Source: PHAA01 sp034927445 (GTDB lineage Bacteria > Bacillota > Syntrophomonadia > Syntrophomonadales > Syntrophomonadaceae). Taken from it: DNA of 64,000 nucleotides. Below, in pieces: positions 44,576 to 52,313 of this stretch. The DNA is taken from contig JAYFPZ010000037.1 in assembly GCA_034927445.1 (NCBI GenBank), positions 3,344-67,343 of the forward strand, written 5' to 3'. A model generated the notes under the pieces. The model made no database searches and was not told where the DNA came from. It saw nothing but the letters and a program-made list of their open reading frames with translations. Every line of letters begins with the position of its first letter. Within the stretch, counting starts at the first letter, position 1. The position numbers and the translations under genes are program-made.

Positions 44576-45556
44576 ATGCCTGCGCATGTATTTGTGCTCG
44601 ATGAAGGAAATTATGCTATTTGTACGTACAGAGGAATCGTAGGATTACCGGAAGCTGTTCCCGGCTCCAAAAATGAACTGGCCACAAATGATGCGCTACT
44701 TTCACGAATGGCTATTGTTAAAGAGGGCGATTATATACTGTTTTATGTAACAGGCGTAAAGGAACTTCGGGGAATATGGAAAGCCGCAGGCAAACCATTT
44801 TATGATGATACACCAGTGTGGAGTGATAAAACATATCCCTTTCGGCATCGATTGGAAAGCACACAATACAGTTTCACAAAGCCGGTGCGCCTTAATGATA
44901 TTTTCGATCTAAGAAATTCTGGAAAAATTTGGACTTTCGCACTGAACCGTGCAAGTGGCACGAATGCAATGTTCTCTATTTCTGATTCAGAATTTGATAT
45001 TCTATTACAAGAGTACCTGAAAATCAATCCATTTACGATGAGCAAAAATATCATTATGGAACCCTACCCCGTTAAGCCAGCAAATCTATTTGAGAAAATT
45101 CATAGAATGAACGACGGTCACCTTCCACGCTATGAAGCGTCTCTTATGGCATTACTATTGGGTGCTTTTGTTAAAGGTGAATTTCAGGATATATTTGGGA
45201 ACTACTCCGACTATCTGAGCTATATTCCCACTAATCTCGGAACAGAAATTGATATTCTTTTGTTTTTTGGCAACCCTCAGAACAAACAGCAAACGATGTC
45301 TTACGACATAATAGAAGTCAAACTAGATCGTTTTGATGCTAAGGCTCTCCGGCAATTGATTGGTTATGAATCATGGTTTATTCATAAAAAGGTTCAGGGT
45401 GATATAAACATGGTGCGAGTTAGTGCCATCGCCAAACGGTTTGACGCGGATGTTGTGGACTACGTTCAAAAAAGGAAGCAATTTGAGGGCAAAGAGATTA
45501 AGCTGTTCCAGTATGATGTTGCACAAAACGGAGAATTGATGCTTAGAGTGATGTAG
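44576..45556 (+). CDS. EVE-like domain fused to a PD-(D/E)XK nuclease
   Basis: A 326-residue protein, 10 bases after the metallopeptidase. Residues 1 to about 150 look like an EVE/PUA-type domain (GDYILFYVTGVKELRGIWKA, then YPFRHRLE), a fold that reads modified bases. Residues about 180-326 look like a NucS/Mrr-like nuclease with Glu187, EIDILLF (Asp226), IEVK (Glu247, Lys249) and RQLIGY (Gln260). A modification-dependent nuclease is the natural reading. I recognise no standard name, and the assignment rests on motif reading. Confidence 0.75.
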   Translation: MPAHVFVLDEGNYAICTYRGIVGLPEAVPGSKNELATNDALLSRMAIVKEGDYILFYVTGVKELRGIWKAAGKPFYDDTPVWSDKTYPFRHRLESTQYSFTKPVRLNDIFDLRNSGKIWTFALNRASGTNAMFSISDSEFDILLQEYLKINPFTMSKNIIMEPYPVKPANLFEKIHRMNDGHLPRYEASLMALLLGAFVKGEFQDIFGNYSDYLSYIPTNLGTEIDILLFFGNPQNKQQTMSYDIIEVKLDRFDAKALRQLIGYESWFIHKKVQGDINMVRVSAIAKRFDADVVDYVQKRKQFEGKEIKLFQYDVAQNGELMLRVM

Positions 45557-45580
45557 GTTCAATATGCCTCGTCCTTCTTT

Positions 45581-45846
45581 ATGAAAATAGGCCGTAATTT
45601 TCTCGCTGACCGCTCAAAATTTCCGCCCGGTTTTCCTGCCGCTTCATATGACTATGATTATAAACAAAAGAGCAACCTTTTCAACCTTGATTCCTTATAT
45701 TGCAAAATGCCCAAGAAGGCTTTTACGAAGGGTAGGGAACAGGAATTTGAGATATTAATGATGTATTCTGGCTTCACAGCATTTGGGGTGATGAAGACAA
45801 TTGCTGGCAGGAATACTTGGAAAAAGTGCTGCCAAGTTTAAAGTAA
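45581..45846 (+). pseudogene. Frameshifted remnant downstream of the nuclease gene
   Basis: One frame from 45581 gives 86 codons (KQKSNLFNLDSLYCKMPKKA). Near 45780 the coding character moves to another frame reading IWGDEDNCWQEYLEKVLPSL before a TAA at 45844-45846. The two parts look like one damaged gene; the family is not recognised. Confidence 0.4.
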
Positions 45847-46030
45847 TGATTTGCTTCTTTTATCTGCCCAACCAGGCATATTCTAAAACTCAAAGCGCCT
45901 GCGATTGTCAAGGAATATAGCATAATAAGAATGAAGATTCATTAAAATTGACGATATGAGTACTGTTTTAGCTTCATTTGACACAAGGTATTTATTGGGT
46001 ACGAAACGAATTATAAGGGGAAAAGCATCC

Positions 46031-47503
46031 ATGGAAGAAGGGTTCAATGTGAACAGTTTTGAATTAGAGAAGCTGATGTATGAACTCATCGCTTTACCAC
46101 ACGAAACTGAATGGGTGGAATTCAAATTAGATCGTTATGATCCTCAACAAATCGGAGAGTATATTTCAGCGCTCTCCAATTCTGCCTGTCTACATGGGAA
46201 GGAAGCTGGCTACCTGATATTTGGCATAGAGGATGAAAGTCATGCGGTGAAAGGCACGAGTTTTGAGCCGGATAAGGAGAAAATCGGTAATCAGGAAATT
46301 GAAAACTGGTTAGCTACGCAGCTAAGTCCACGTATTGATTTTGAGATCATTCATTTTATTTTTCATGAGGTACCTATCGCATTGTTTAGAATTGACCCTA
46401 CCTATAATACTCCGGTTAGTTTTAAGGGTGAAGCCTATATACGGGTAGGATCCTATAAAAAGAAGTTAGCAGATCATCCGGAAAAGGCTCGTAAAATCTG
46501 GATTAAAACCAAGAACCAGGTTTTTGAACGAGGGATTGCATTTAAAAATGTGAGTGCAGATGAGGTTTTGAAGTTACTGGACTACCCAAGCTATTTTATA
46601 TTGATGAATCTGACCTTACCTGATAATAAGGCAGGTATCCTAGCCAAATTGTTAGAGGAAGACCTAATAGTTCAAAACAAGGGCAAATACCATATTACCA
46701 ACCTGGGAGCTATACTTTTTGCTACCAATCTTGATCTGTTTGAAGGGCTAGCCCGAAAAGCAGTGCGCGTTATTATTTATAAGGGGAAAAACAAACTCAA
46801 GACTATTAAGGAACAGAGGGGCCACAAGGGTTATGCCAACGGATTTGAAGGATTAGTCACCTACATTAATGATCAGTTACCTACTAATGAAGAAATAGGT
46901 AAAGCATTTCGCAGGGAAGAAAAGATGTACCCTGAGTTGGCTATTCGTGAGCTAGTAGCCAATGCATTGATCCATCAAGATTTTACCAAAACGGGGACTG
47001 GGCCTATGGTTGAGATATTCGAAAATCGAGTGGAAATTACTAATCCCGGCAAACCATTAATCGACACACTTAGATTTATCGATCATAGTCCCCAATCTCG
47101 AAACGAAAAACTAGCCTATTTTATGAGGCGTGTCAACATTTGCGAAGAAAGAGGCAGCGGCATAGATAAAGTGGTTAATGCTGTAGAATCCTATCAGTTG
47201 CCGGCACCCAATTTTGTGGCTGAGGAAAACTTCCTGCGGGTTATCCTATATGCGTACAAATCTTTAAAAGAAATGACTAAGGATGATAAAATCCGGGCTT
47301 GTTACCAACATTGCTGTTTAAAATATGTCTCATCTGATTTTATGACTAATCAATCTATGAGACAGCGTTTTCAGATTGAGGAAAAAAATTACTCTACCGC
47401 TTCGAGAATAATAGCGGACACAATTAGGGCTGGATTAATCAAAGATTATGATCCTGATAGTAAGTCCAAAAAGTTCGCTAGATACATCCCAATCTGGGCT
47501 TAG
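46031..47503 (+). CDS. Schlafen/AlbA_2 domain, RecG-like ATP-binding protein
   Basis: A 490-residue protein. The N-terminal AlbA_2 (Schlafen-like) domain has ETEWVEFKLDRYDPQQIGEY and GYLIFGIEDE. The central and C-terminal portion resembles the HATPase_c_4 'divergent' domain (AIRELVANALIHQDF; EERGSGIDKVV) and a winged helix at the end. ATG 46031 is preferred, behind AAGGGGA; an in-frame ATG at 45956 has no site. Such proteins are frequent in defence islands; their roles are mostly unknown. Confidence 0.85.
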   Translation: MEEGFNVNSFELEKLMYELIALPHETEWVEFKLDRYDPQQIGEYISALSNSACLHGKEAGYLIFGIEDESHAVKGTSFEPDKEKIGNQEIENWLATQLSPRIDFEIIHFIFHEVPIALFRIDPTYNTPVSFKGEAYIRVGSYKKKLADHPEKARKIWIKTKNQVFERGIAFKNVSADEVLKLLDYPSYFILMNLTLPDNKAGILAKLLEEDLIVQNKGKYHITNLGAILFATNLDLFEGLARKAVRVIIYKGKNKLKTIKEQRGHKGYANGFEGLVTYINDQLPTNEEIGKAFRREEKMYPELAIRELVANALIHQDFTKTGTGPMVEIFENRVEITNPGKPLIDTLRFIDHSPQSRNEKLAYFMRRVNICEERGSGIDKVVNAVESYQLPAPNFVAEENFLRVILYAYKSLKEMTKDDKIRACYQHCCLKYVSSDFMTNQSMRQRFQIEEKNYSTASRIIADTIRAGLIKDYDPDSKSKKFARYIPIWA

Positions 47504-47791
47504 CATGTCATGGTAATCTTATGTGATGGTTATGTGATTTAAATCGTTATTAAATTTTCATTTAAACTGTCAAGCCTTGATTTATTGGGATTTATTCATG
47601 TAATTCTTATGTGATGGTTATGTGACTTAACTTACAAAATTCATTTAGTTAAAATATGTAAAAGAGTTACGATTACGTTTTCTTTCAGGGTGGGATCTAA
47701 TCATAAGCGGTATGGCGCCGATATAAAATAAATGAGCGGTTGAAGTTCTTTAAGCATTATAATTGATAATTTAGGCCTTAAGCAGGATTAC

Positions 47792-47841
47792 CACCAGTAC
47801 GCGCATAATTTTGATAAATCAAAATTCTGCGCGTACTGGTG
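47792..47841. repeat. 50-base palindrome
   Basis: CACCAGTACGCGCA at 47792-47805 and its complement at 47828-47841 are joined by AATTTTGAT/ATCAAAATT, giving 23 of 24 base pairs around a 2-base centre. There is no T-run behind it. Confidence 0.85.
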
Positions 47842-47946
47842 AAGACAATAAATATGCTCTAATGCCAATATATTAGAAATAGGTTTATTGACACTAAGCC
47901 CAGAAATGTTTTTCGTTTTAAATTAATTTACAGAGGGGTAATATGG

Positions 47947-47966
47947 GAATCACGCGCGCGTGATTC
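47947..47966. repeat. Perfect 20-bp palindrome
   Basis: GAATCACGCGCGCGTGATTC is its own complement, with another TCACGC right after it at 47971. It could be a protein-binding site. Confidence 0.8.
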
Positions 47967-48223
47967 AATGTCACGCAATGATGTAATCTTAAAAATTTTG
48001 GGTGGCATGAGGTCATCCGAGGCTACTTTTTGAGAATGGAAGAAATTACAGATTTTTTCCATTCTATTCTAAGAAATCCTTAGAATAGGCACACTTTCCC
48101 TTTGGTTTACGCCGGCTGTTTTTTCTAACGTATCATCGCTTTTATGGCCAATGGAGGTAGTCTTTAAGCTCAGAATATCAGTATTTAGTTGATATGTATG
48201 CAAGTTAACAAGGGGGATGAATT

Positions 48224-48349
48224 GTGATTTCTCTAGATGAAAAAGAGGGATTGGCTATCGTAACAGCAGGCAGTGCAATCATTTTACCCAAGATACGAGT
48301 GAGAAAGAGGTTGGCCCTTCTCTTATCTCCTTTTTCCCATCTCTACTAG
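48224..48349 (+). CDS. Possible 41-residue protein
   Basis: GTG 48224 lies behind AAGGGGG and reads MISLDEKEGLAIVTAGSAII, ending SPFSHLY. It overlaps the end of the convergent repressor gene by 27 bases. No family is recognised. Confidence 0.35.
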   Translation: MISLDEKEGLAIVTAGSAIILPKIRVRKRLALLLSPFSHLY

Positions 48350-49147
48350 CATATCGACATGAGCGCTCAGGTGCTCAGGTTTTATGCCGGCGGCAGAAGA
48401 TTTTTCGATAACTTTCATCCACCCATCATAATCGGCCCCAGCTAAAGACTTTTGGCAGGTTTGGTACGCTGGTGCATCCTGACGTATTAGACCAGTCATT
48501 ATTCCGACACAGCGATATCCTCTGGTAAAGTCAAGCTCTTCGGAGGTTGGGTTGGCCGATTTTAATTTCGGTAGGCCGGAGCTAAAGTAATATTTTAAAG
48601 CAGCTTCACTGATTGAACCTTCATCCTTTAAGACGAGAATAATCTGACCGGTCTGCGGCGAATCGCTTAGATGGCATATTGCATAATCACCATCAAGTAT
48701 TCCTGCCCCCATCATACTATCTCCAGAAACCCGCAAGGCAAAATCAGCCCGCATAGAAGCAGGAACATCAAGATGTCCGCCGATATTCTCATCTGCCAGG
48801 AGAGATAATCCGGTATGTATAGTTCCGAGAATAGGGATTTTTATAACAGTATTACTAAGCCGCGACTCAATGGGTATATCTGATTCAGATATACTTGATA
48901 AATGGGCGTTATCGTCAAGGGTATAGCAACTGTGCGGATCGGGTTTATATGATTCAGATATACCTAACAAATAATCAGTGGTGCAATTAAATAAATGTGC
49001 GAGTTTAACAATTGTGTCTTTATCCGGACTACGTTGATCTAATTCATACATTGCCACAGCGCTGGAAGACAGCTGAATAAGTTTAGCCAATTGGCGCTGA
49101 CTAATACCCATTTGCTCACGTAATTTCTTTAATCTATCCCCAAACAA
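48323..49147 (-). CDS. LexA/CI-like repressor: HTH_XRE + peptidase S24
   Basis: A 274-residue repressor. Residues about 5-60 are an XRE helix-turn-helix (ISQRQLAKLIQLSSSAVAMY). Residues about 105-235 are an S24 autoprotease with Ser144 (SGDSMM) and Lys185 (AALKYYF). The expected Ala-Gly cleavage pair is Thr112-Gly113 (ILGTIHTG). About 40 residues at the C-terminus (ending LSAHVDMLVEMGKR) lie beyond the usual fold. It is divergent from a Cro-like gene across repeated operators, like a prophage or ICE switch. Confidence 0.9.
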   Translation of the reverse strand: MFGDRLKKLREQMGISQRQLAKLIQLSSSAVAMYELDQRSPDKDTIVKLAHLFNCTTDYLLGISESYKPDPHSCYTLDDNAHLSSISESDIPIESRLSNTVIKIPILGTIHTGLSLLADENIGGHLDVPASMRADFALRVSGDSMMGAGILDGDYAICHLSDSPQTGQIILVLKDEGSISEAALKYYFSSGLPKLKSANPTSEELDFTRGYRCVGIMTGLIRQDAPAYQTCQKSLAGADYDGWMKVIEKSSAAGIKPEHLSAHVDMLVEMGKRR

Positions 49148-49175
49148 TCAAATCACCTACCATATTAGTATTATA

Positions 49176-49264
49176 CTTACAAATAGTGAGAATACGTGCT
49201 TTGCACACAAAAAGTGAACTTAGTTTGGTCAATCGCTTGAATGCTTACAAGAAGTGATTATAAT
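49176..49264. promoter_or_regulatory. Repressor/Cro operator and promoter region
   Basis: Three related sites occur: CTTACAAATAGTGAG (49176-49190), GCACACAAAAAGTGA (about 49203-49217) and CTTACAAGAAGTGAT (49244-49258). They share CTTACAA-N2-AGTGA with dyad symmetry. The plus-strand promoter TTGAAT (49237) - 16 - TATAAT (49259-49264) overlaps site 3. On the minus strand TATAAT near 49170 adjoins site 1. Confidence 0.75.
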
Positions 49265-49305
49265 AATAGATATGGTACTCACTTGCAGCAATGGGAGGTA
49301 ATGGA

Positions 49306-49554
49306 ATGAAATCGCTTGCGGAATATAGGAAAGAGCAGAACCTCAGTCAAATAGAACTCTCAATTGCGTTAAAAAAAGAATTCATCAATGTTAGTCCTGC
49401 GAGCATTGCAATGTATGAAATCGGCCGCCGTACGCCACCGCTAAAAAAGGCTCAGGCAATTGCCAAGTTTTTTGGGGTTGGAACAGATGATATTTTTTTT
49501 GGGATAAATGCTCACATAGAGAAAGCAGAAGAAAAGTCTACAAGTACTGACTAA
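49306..49554 (+). CDS. Cro-like XRE transcriptional regulator
   Basis: An 82-residue protein that is mostly an XRE helix-turn-helix (EYRKEQNLSQIELSIALKKE; SIAMYEIGRRTPP) with a short charged tail. ATG 49306 follows GGGAGGTAA; ATG 49291 overlaps that site. Opposed to the S24 repressor, it fits the Cro role. Confidence 0.85.
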   Translation: MKSLAEYRKEQNLSQIELSIALKKEFINVSPASIAMYEIGRRTPPLKKAQAIAKFFGVGTDDIFFGINAHIEKAEEKSTSTD

Positions 49555-49573
49555 TAAATAAGGAGGGAGCACA

Positions 49574-49849
49574 ATGGAGCATGGTGCGATAAAATCAGGT
49601 AATGGAATATGTGAACCTGAATACTTCCGGGCAGGAGACGTAAATAAAGCTACTGCTTTGTTGATGGAGGAAAAACTTCGAGACATACAAAAAGATATTG
49701 ATGAAATAATGAACCAGGCTGTGAAATATAAAAAGCAGGGAAATCATGTTCTTTTATCCGGGTACCTTGCTGGCGGAATAATGAGATTAAACCAGAATAT
49801 TGAGATCATATTGAAAATGGTGAAAGTCATGGAGAAGGAGGTTGGTTGA
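49574..49849 (+). CDS. Hypothetical protein in the cro operon
   Basis: A 91-residue mostly helical protein (ALLMEEKLRDIQKDIDEIMN) with likely coiled-coil character, 19 bases after the Cro-like gene and behind AAGGAGGGAG. No family recognised; small early genes of integrative elements often look like this. Confidence 0.65.
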   Translation: MEHGAIKSGNGICEPEYFRAGDVNKATALLMEEKLRDIQKDIDEIMNQAVKYKKQGNHVLLSGYLAGGIMRLNQNIEIILKMVKVMEKEVG

Positions 49850-49891
49850 TCAGATTTTCATAAGCGAAAAAGAGCGCAAAATCTGAAATAA

Positions 49892-50130
49892 CTAAGCGGG
49901 CCCGGCTAATACAGGCGGGAGGCGGTAAAAAGCCTCCTGCTTTTTCGTGAAGCTGGCATCATAATCCACCGCGGCTTCAACGGTAATCTCCCCCAAAATA
50001 TGCATAGCGCCGGGCATGCACCGTAACTTCACAGGCCACCCGGGCAAACGGGTCCTGGGCCAGCAGCGCGTCAAGGAGGCGGTTAGCGGTCTGGTCGCAT
50101 ACCTTAGAGATGTCCTTCGGTGACACCCCC
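49892..50130 (-). pseudogene. metK: Broken N-terminal fragment of S-adenosylmethionine synthetase
   Basis: On the minus strand GVTEGHL is followed, after a frame change, by KVCDQTANRLLDALLAQDPF and ARVACEVTV, then in another frame GAMHILGEITVEAAVDYDAS. These match in order the N-terminal part of MetK (SVTEGHPDK..CDQ..DA.L..DP..RVACE...). At least two frameshifts and loss of the rest make it non-functional. It lies at the right edge of the accessory region. Confidence 0.8.
49915..49945 (+). terminator. Terminator-like hairpin after the cro operon
   Basis: GCGGGAGGC (49915-49923) pairs with GCCTCCTGC (49932-49940), one wobble, followed by TTTTT. Confidence 0.65.
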
Positions 50131-50144
50131 GAGGTAAAAATAGG

Positions 50145-51524
50145 TTACATCCCAGCGTGGGCCTCCTTTTTACTGCAGTCCCTGCAACTGCCGCTGCAGG
50201 ACCAGAGCCGGTCGGCGGTTATGGCCCACTGCCTGGCAGCGGGTATGGTCTTGGCGGTCAAATCCCGGACGTTTTCTGGAGCCAGGAAGTCCGTGGACTG
50301 TGCGCCGGTGGTTTCAACCATGGCGGCGATCCGCTCCGGATTGTCGAGCAGCGGGCAGGGACGGAGGTGGTTGCCGTTAAAGGGCTGATTGTTCTGATAG
50401 GCTTTAAACAATGGCCCCTGCAGGGCTTCCAGCAGAGTCGAATTGTGGATGTTGTGATCGGCGTAATGGATAAAACTGCAGGGCTCAACGTCGCCGTTGG
50501 CATTTATATGCAGATATCTTCTGCCGCCGGCGATGCAGCCTTCAATGTATTCGCCGTCGTTCCAGAAATCTATGGTAAACAGGGGCTTGGTCTTACGGTA
50601 CTCCCGTACTTTGTAATACAGGAATTCACGCTGGGCCGCCGTAACCATAAGCTCGGGCGCGGCATCCCGGCCTACCGGGATATAGGTAAACAGCCAGCAG
50701 AATTTGGCGCCCATATCGATCATCCGGTCAAAATACTCCTCACTGCCTATTACTTCGGCGTTTTGACGGGTATAGCAACAGGAGATGCCGAAGGGAAGCT
50801 GCTTGCGTTTTAAGATTCCCATGGCCTTCTCCACTTTGGCATAAGTGCCTTGGCCGCGCCTGAAATCGGTAGCTGCGGCGAAACCTTCCACGCTTATGGC
50901 GGGGATAAAATTTTTCACCCGCAGCATCTCATCGGCAAACTCATCATCAATGAGAGTCCCATTGGTAAAGGCCAGAAATGCGCATTCGGGATGCTGCTCG
51001 CATAATTTAATGATGTCTTTTTTCCTGACCAGCGGTTCTCCGCCTGAAAACAGGTAAAAATATACTCCCAGTTCCTCGCCCTGGTTGATTATACTGTTGA
51101 GGTCGGCCAGTGACAGGTTAAGCCCACTGCCGTATTCGGCGGCCCAGCAGCCGGTGCAGCGGAGATTGCAGGCGCTGGTCGGATCCATTAGGATTGCCCA
51201 GGGGATGTTGCAGCCATATTTCCGGCGGCTGACTTTTTGTTCTGCCAAGCCGACCAGGCAACTGTTGACCACAAACGTCTCGAACAGTTTACGGCGTACT
51301 CCGGCGTCTATATCTGTCCATAAGCTGTTGGTCAGCTTGGCCCAGTTACTGTCAGGATCGGTCAGAGTTTTCCTGACATATTCCACCTCGCCGGTGATGG
51401 CGTAAGAATCGTCGAACTTTTCCAGTACGTTGAGTATTTTCGGCAGATTTTTGCCCGGATTTTTGTTGATATAATTGTAGGCGGTCATTACTTTCAGACG
51501 TTTGATTTTTTCTTTCGCTGTCAT
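50145..51524 (-). CDS. Radical SAM protein of unknown substrate
   Basis: A 459-residue radical SAM protein with CNLRCTGCWAAEYG (CxxxCxxC) near residue 118 and the GGEPLVRKKD motif. A C-terminal set of cysteines (EPCSFIHYAD, RPCPLLDN, CSGSCRDCSKKE) suggests auxiliary clusters as in SPASM-like proteins. The N-terminal 100 residues are a helical extension. It shares its direction with the TetR regulator upstream. Confidence 0.85.
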   Translation of the reverse strand: MTAKEKIKRLKVMTAYNYINKNPGKNLPKILNVLEKFDDSYAITGEVEYVRKTLTDPDSNWAKLTNSLWTDIDAGVRRKLFETFVVNSCLVGLAEQKVSRRKYGCNIPWAILMDPTSACNLRCTGCWAAEYGSGLNLSLADLNSIINQGEELGVYFYLFSGGEPLVRKKDIIKLCEQHPECAFLAFTNGTLIDDEFADEMLRVKNFIPAISVEGFAAATDFRRGQGTYAKVEKAMGILKRKQLPFGISCCYTRQNAEVIGSEEYFDRMIDMGAKFCWLFTYIPVGRDAAPELMVTAAQREFLYYKVREYRKTKPLFTIDFWNDGEYIEGCIAGGRRYLHINANGDVEPCSFIHYADHNIHNSTLLEALQGPLFKAYQNNQPFNGNHLRPCPLLDNPERIAAMVETTGAQSTDFLAPENVRDLTAKTIPAARQWAITADRLWSCSGSCRDCSKKEAHAGM

Positions 51525-51621
51525 TTTATTTCAGCCCCTTTTAGGAATCCGCTCATACTCTTTTGCTCCTTTGGGTTTGCTTATCTTGATCATAGTGCGT
51601 CAAAGTCGAGAAACATATGGA

Positions 51622-51659
51622 CAAAAAAAGCATTCCGGCAAAAATTTTGCCGGAATGCT
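51622..51659 (-). terminator. Terminator of the tetR gene
   Basis: On the minus strand AGCATTCCGGCAAAA pairs with its complement (51629-51643 with 51645-51659) and is followed by TTTTTTT. Confidence 0.85.
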
Positions 51660-51755
51660 CAATTTGGTGCAATAATATATGACTCTAATAAACCGGTTAC
51701 GTGTCTGCTGCTTGTTGGGGGATGCAGCATCGCCCCAATTAATACAGCATTGTTT

Positions 51756-52313
51756 TTACTCTGCTATAAATTTTTGCAGGTTGTATTTTAGACTGCCGTC
51801 AAGCAGTTTGAAATGCAAGGCTAAGGTGTCATCATATGACTCGTGCATATCTTTGGCTATCCATTTAAGAAAGATGTCGACAATAACATGAACGTATATA
51901 TCGATAATGAAATTCTTATGCTTATCCGGAATGTTCATGCCCTGGGCTTGCTCAGCCACAATGCCGCAGATAAAGGGCCTCGCCAGTTTTTCCAGGTGAT
52001 CCTCCCAATAATCATGGCCTATGGAATGGTACGCATTCATTACCAGGGCTTTGTTTTGCTTCATGTAAGCAAAGATGCTGGCAATGTTGTCTTTCCAGGC
52101 AGCATAGGTTATATGGCCGCCCAGCACCCGCTTCGCCTCGTCCAGTAACATCCACTCCATCAGGTCGTATAGGTCTTGAAAATGGTAGTAAAAGGTGTGG
52201 CGGTTGATCCGGCAGTCCTCGGCGATATCGGTTACAGTTATTTTATCAAGCGTTTTCTTTGATAATAAATTTTTCAGTGATGCAGCTAGAGCGCGTTTTG
52301 TTATTTCCGACAT
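51756..52313 (-). CDS. TetR-family regulator (DhaS/TetR_C_8 type)
   Basis: A 185-residue regulator. The N-terminal HTH (KITVTDIAEDCRINRHTFYY HFQDLYDL) is typical of the DhaS-like subfamily, with a helical C-terminal sensing domain. It lies 231 bases before the radical SAM gene in the same direction, with a terminator between, and may control that gene. Confidence 0.88.
   Translation of the reverse strand: MSEITKRALAASLKNLLSKKTLDKITVTDIAEDCRINRHTFYYHFQDLYDLMEWMLLDEAKRVLGGHITYAAWKDNIASIFAYMKQNKALVMNAYHSIGHDYWEDHLEKLARPFICGIVAEQAQGMNIPDKHKNFIIDIYVHVIVDIFLKWIAKDMHESYDDTLALHFKLLDGSLKYNLQKFIAE

Larger units (their letters stand above)
47504..48223. repeat. Non-coding region with iteron-like repeats and palindromes
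   Basis: No gene over 700 bases. TTATGTGA occurs four times (47519, 47530, 47607, 47618) as two copies of CTTATGTGATGGTTATGTGA exactly 88 bases apart. A 50-base near-perfect palindrome is at 47792-47841, a perfect 20-bp palindrome at 47947-47966, and two stem-loops at 48033-48065 and 48064-48088. This resembles an origin or partition region of a mobile element. Confidence 0.6.

Noticed and set aside
47504..48223. CRISPR array
   Set aside because: The repeats are only two copies of a 20-base unit plus palindromes, without regular spacers or cas genes.
50157..50813. Plus-strand frame of 218 codons
   Set aside because: Shadow of the radical SAM gene on the minus strand.
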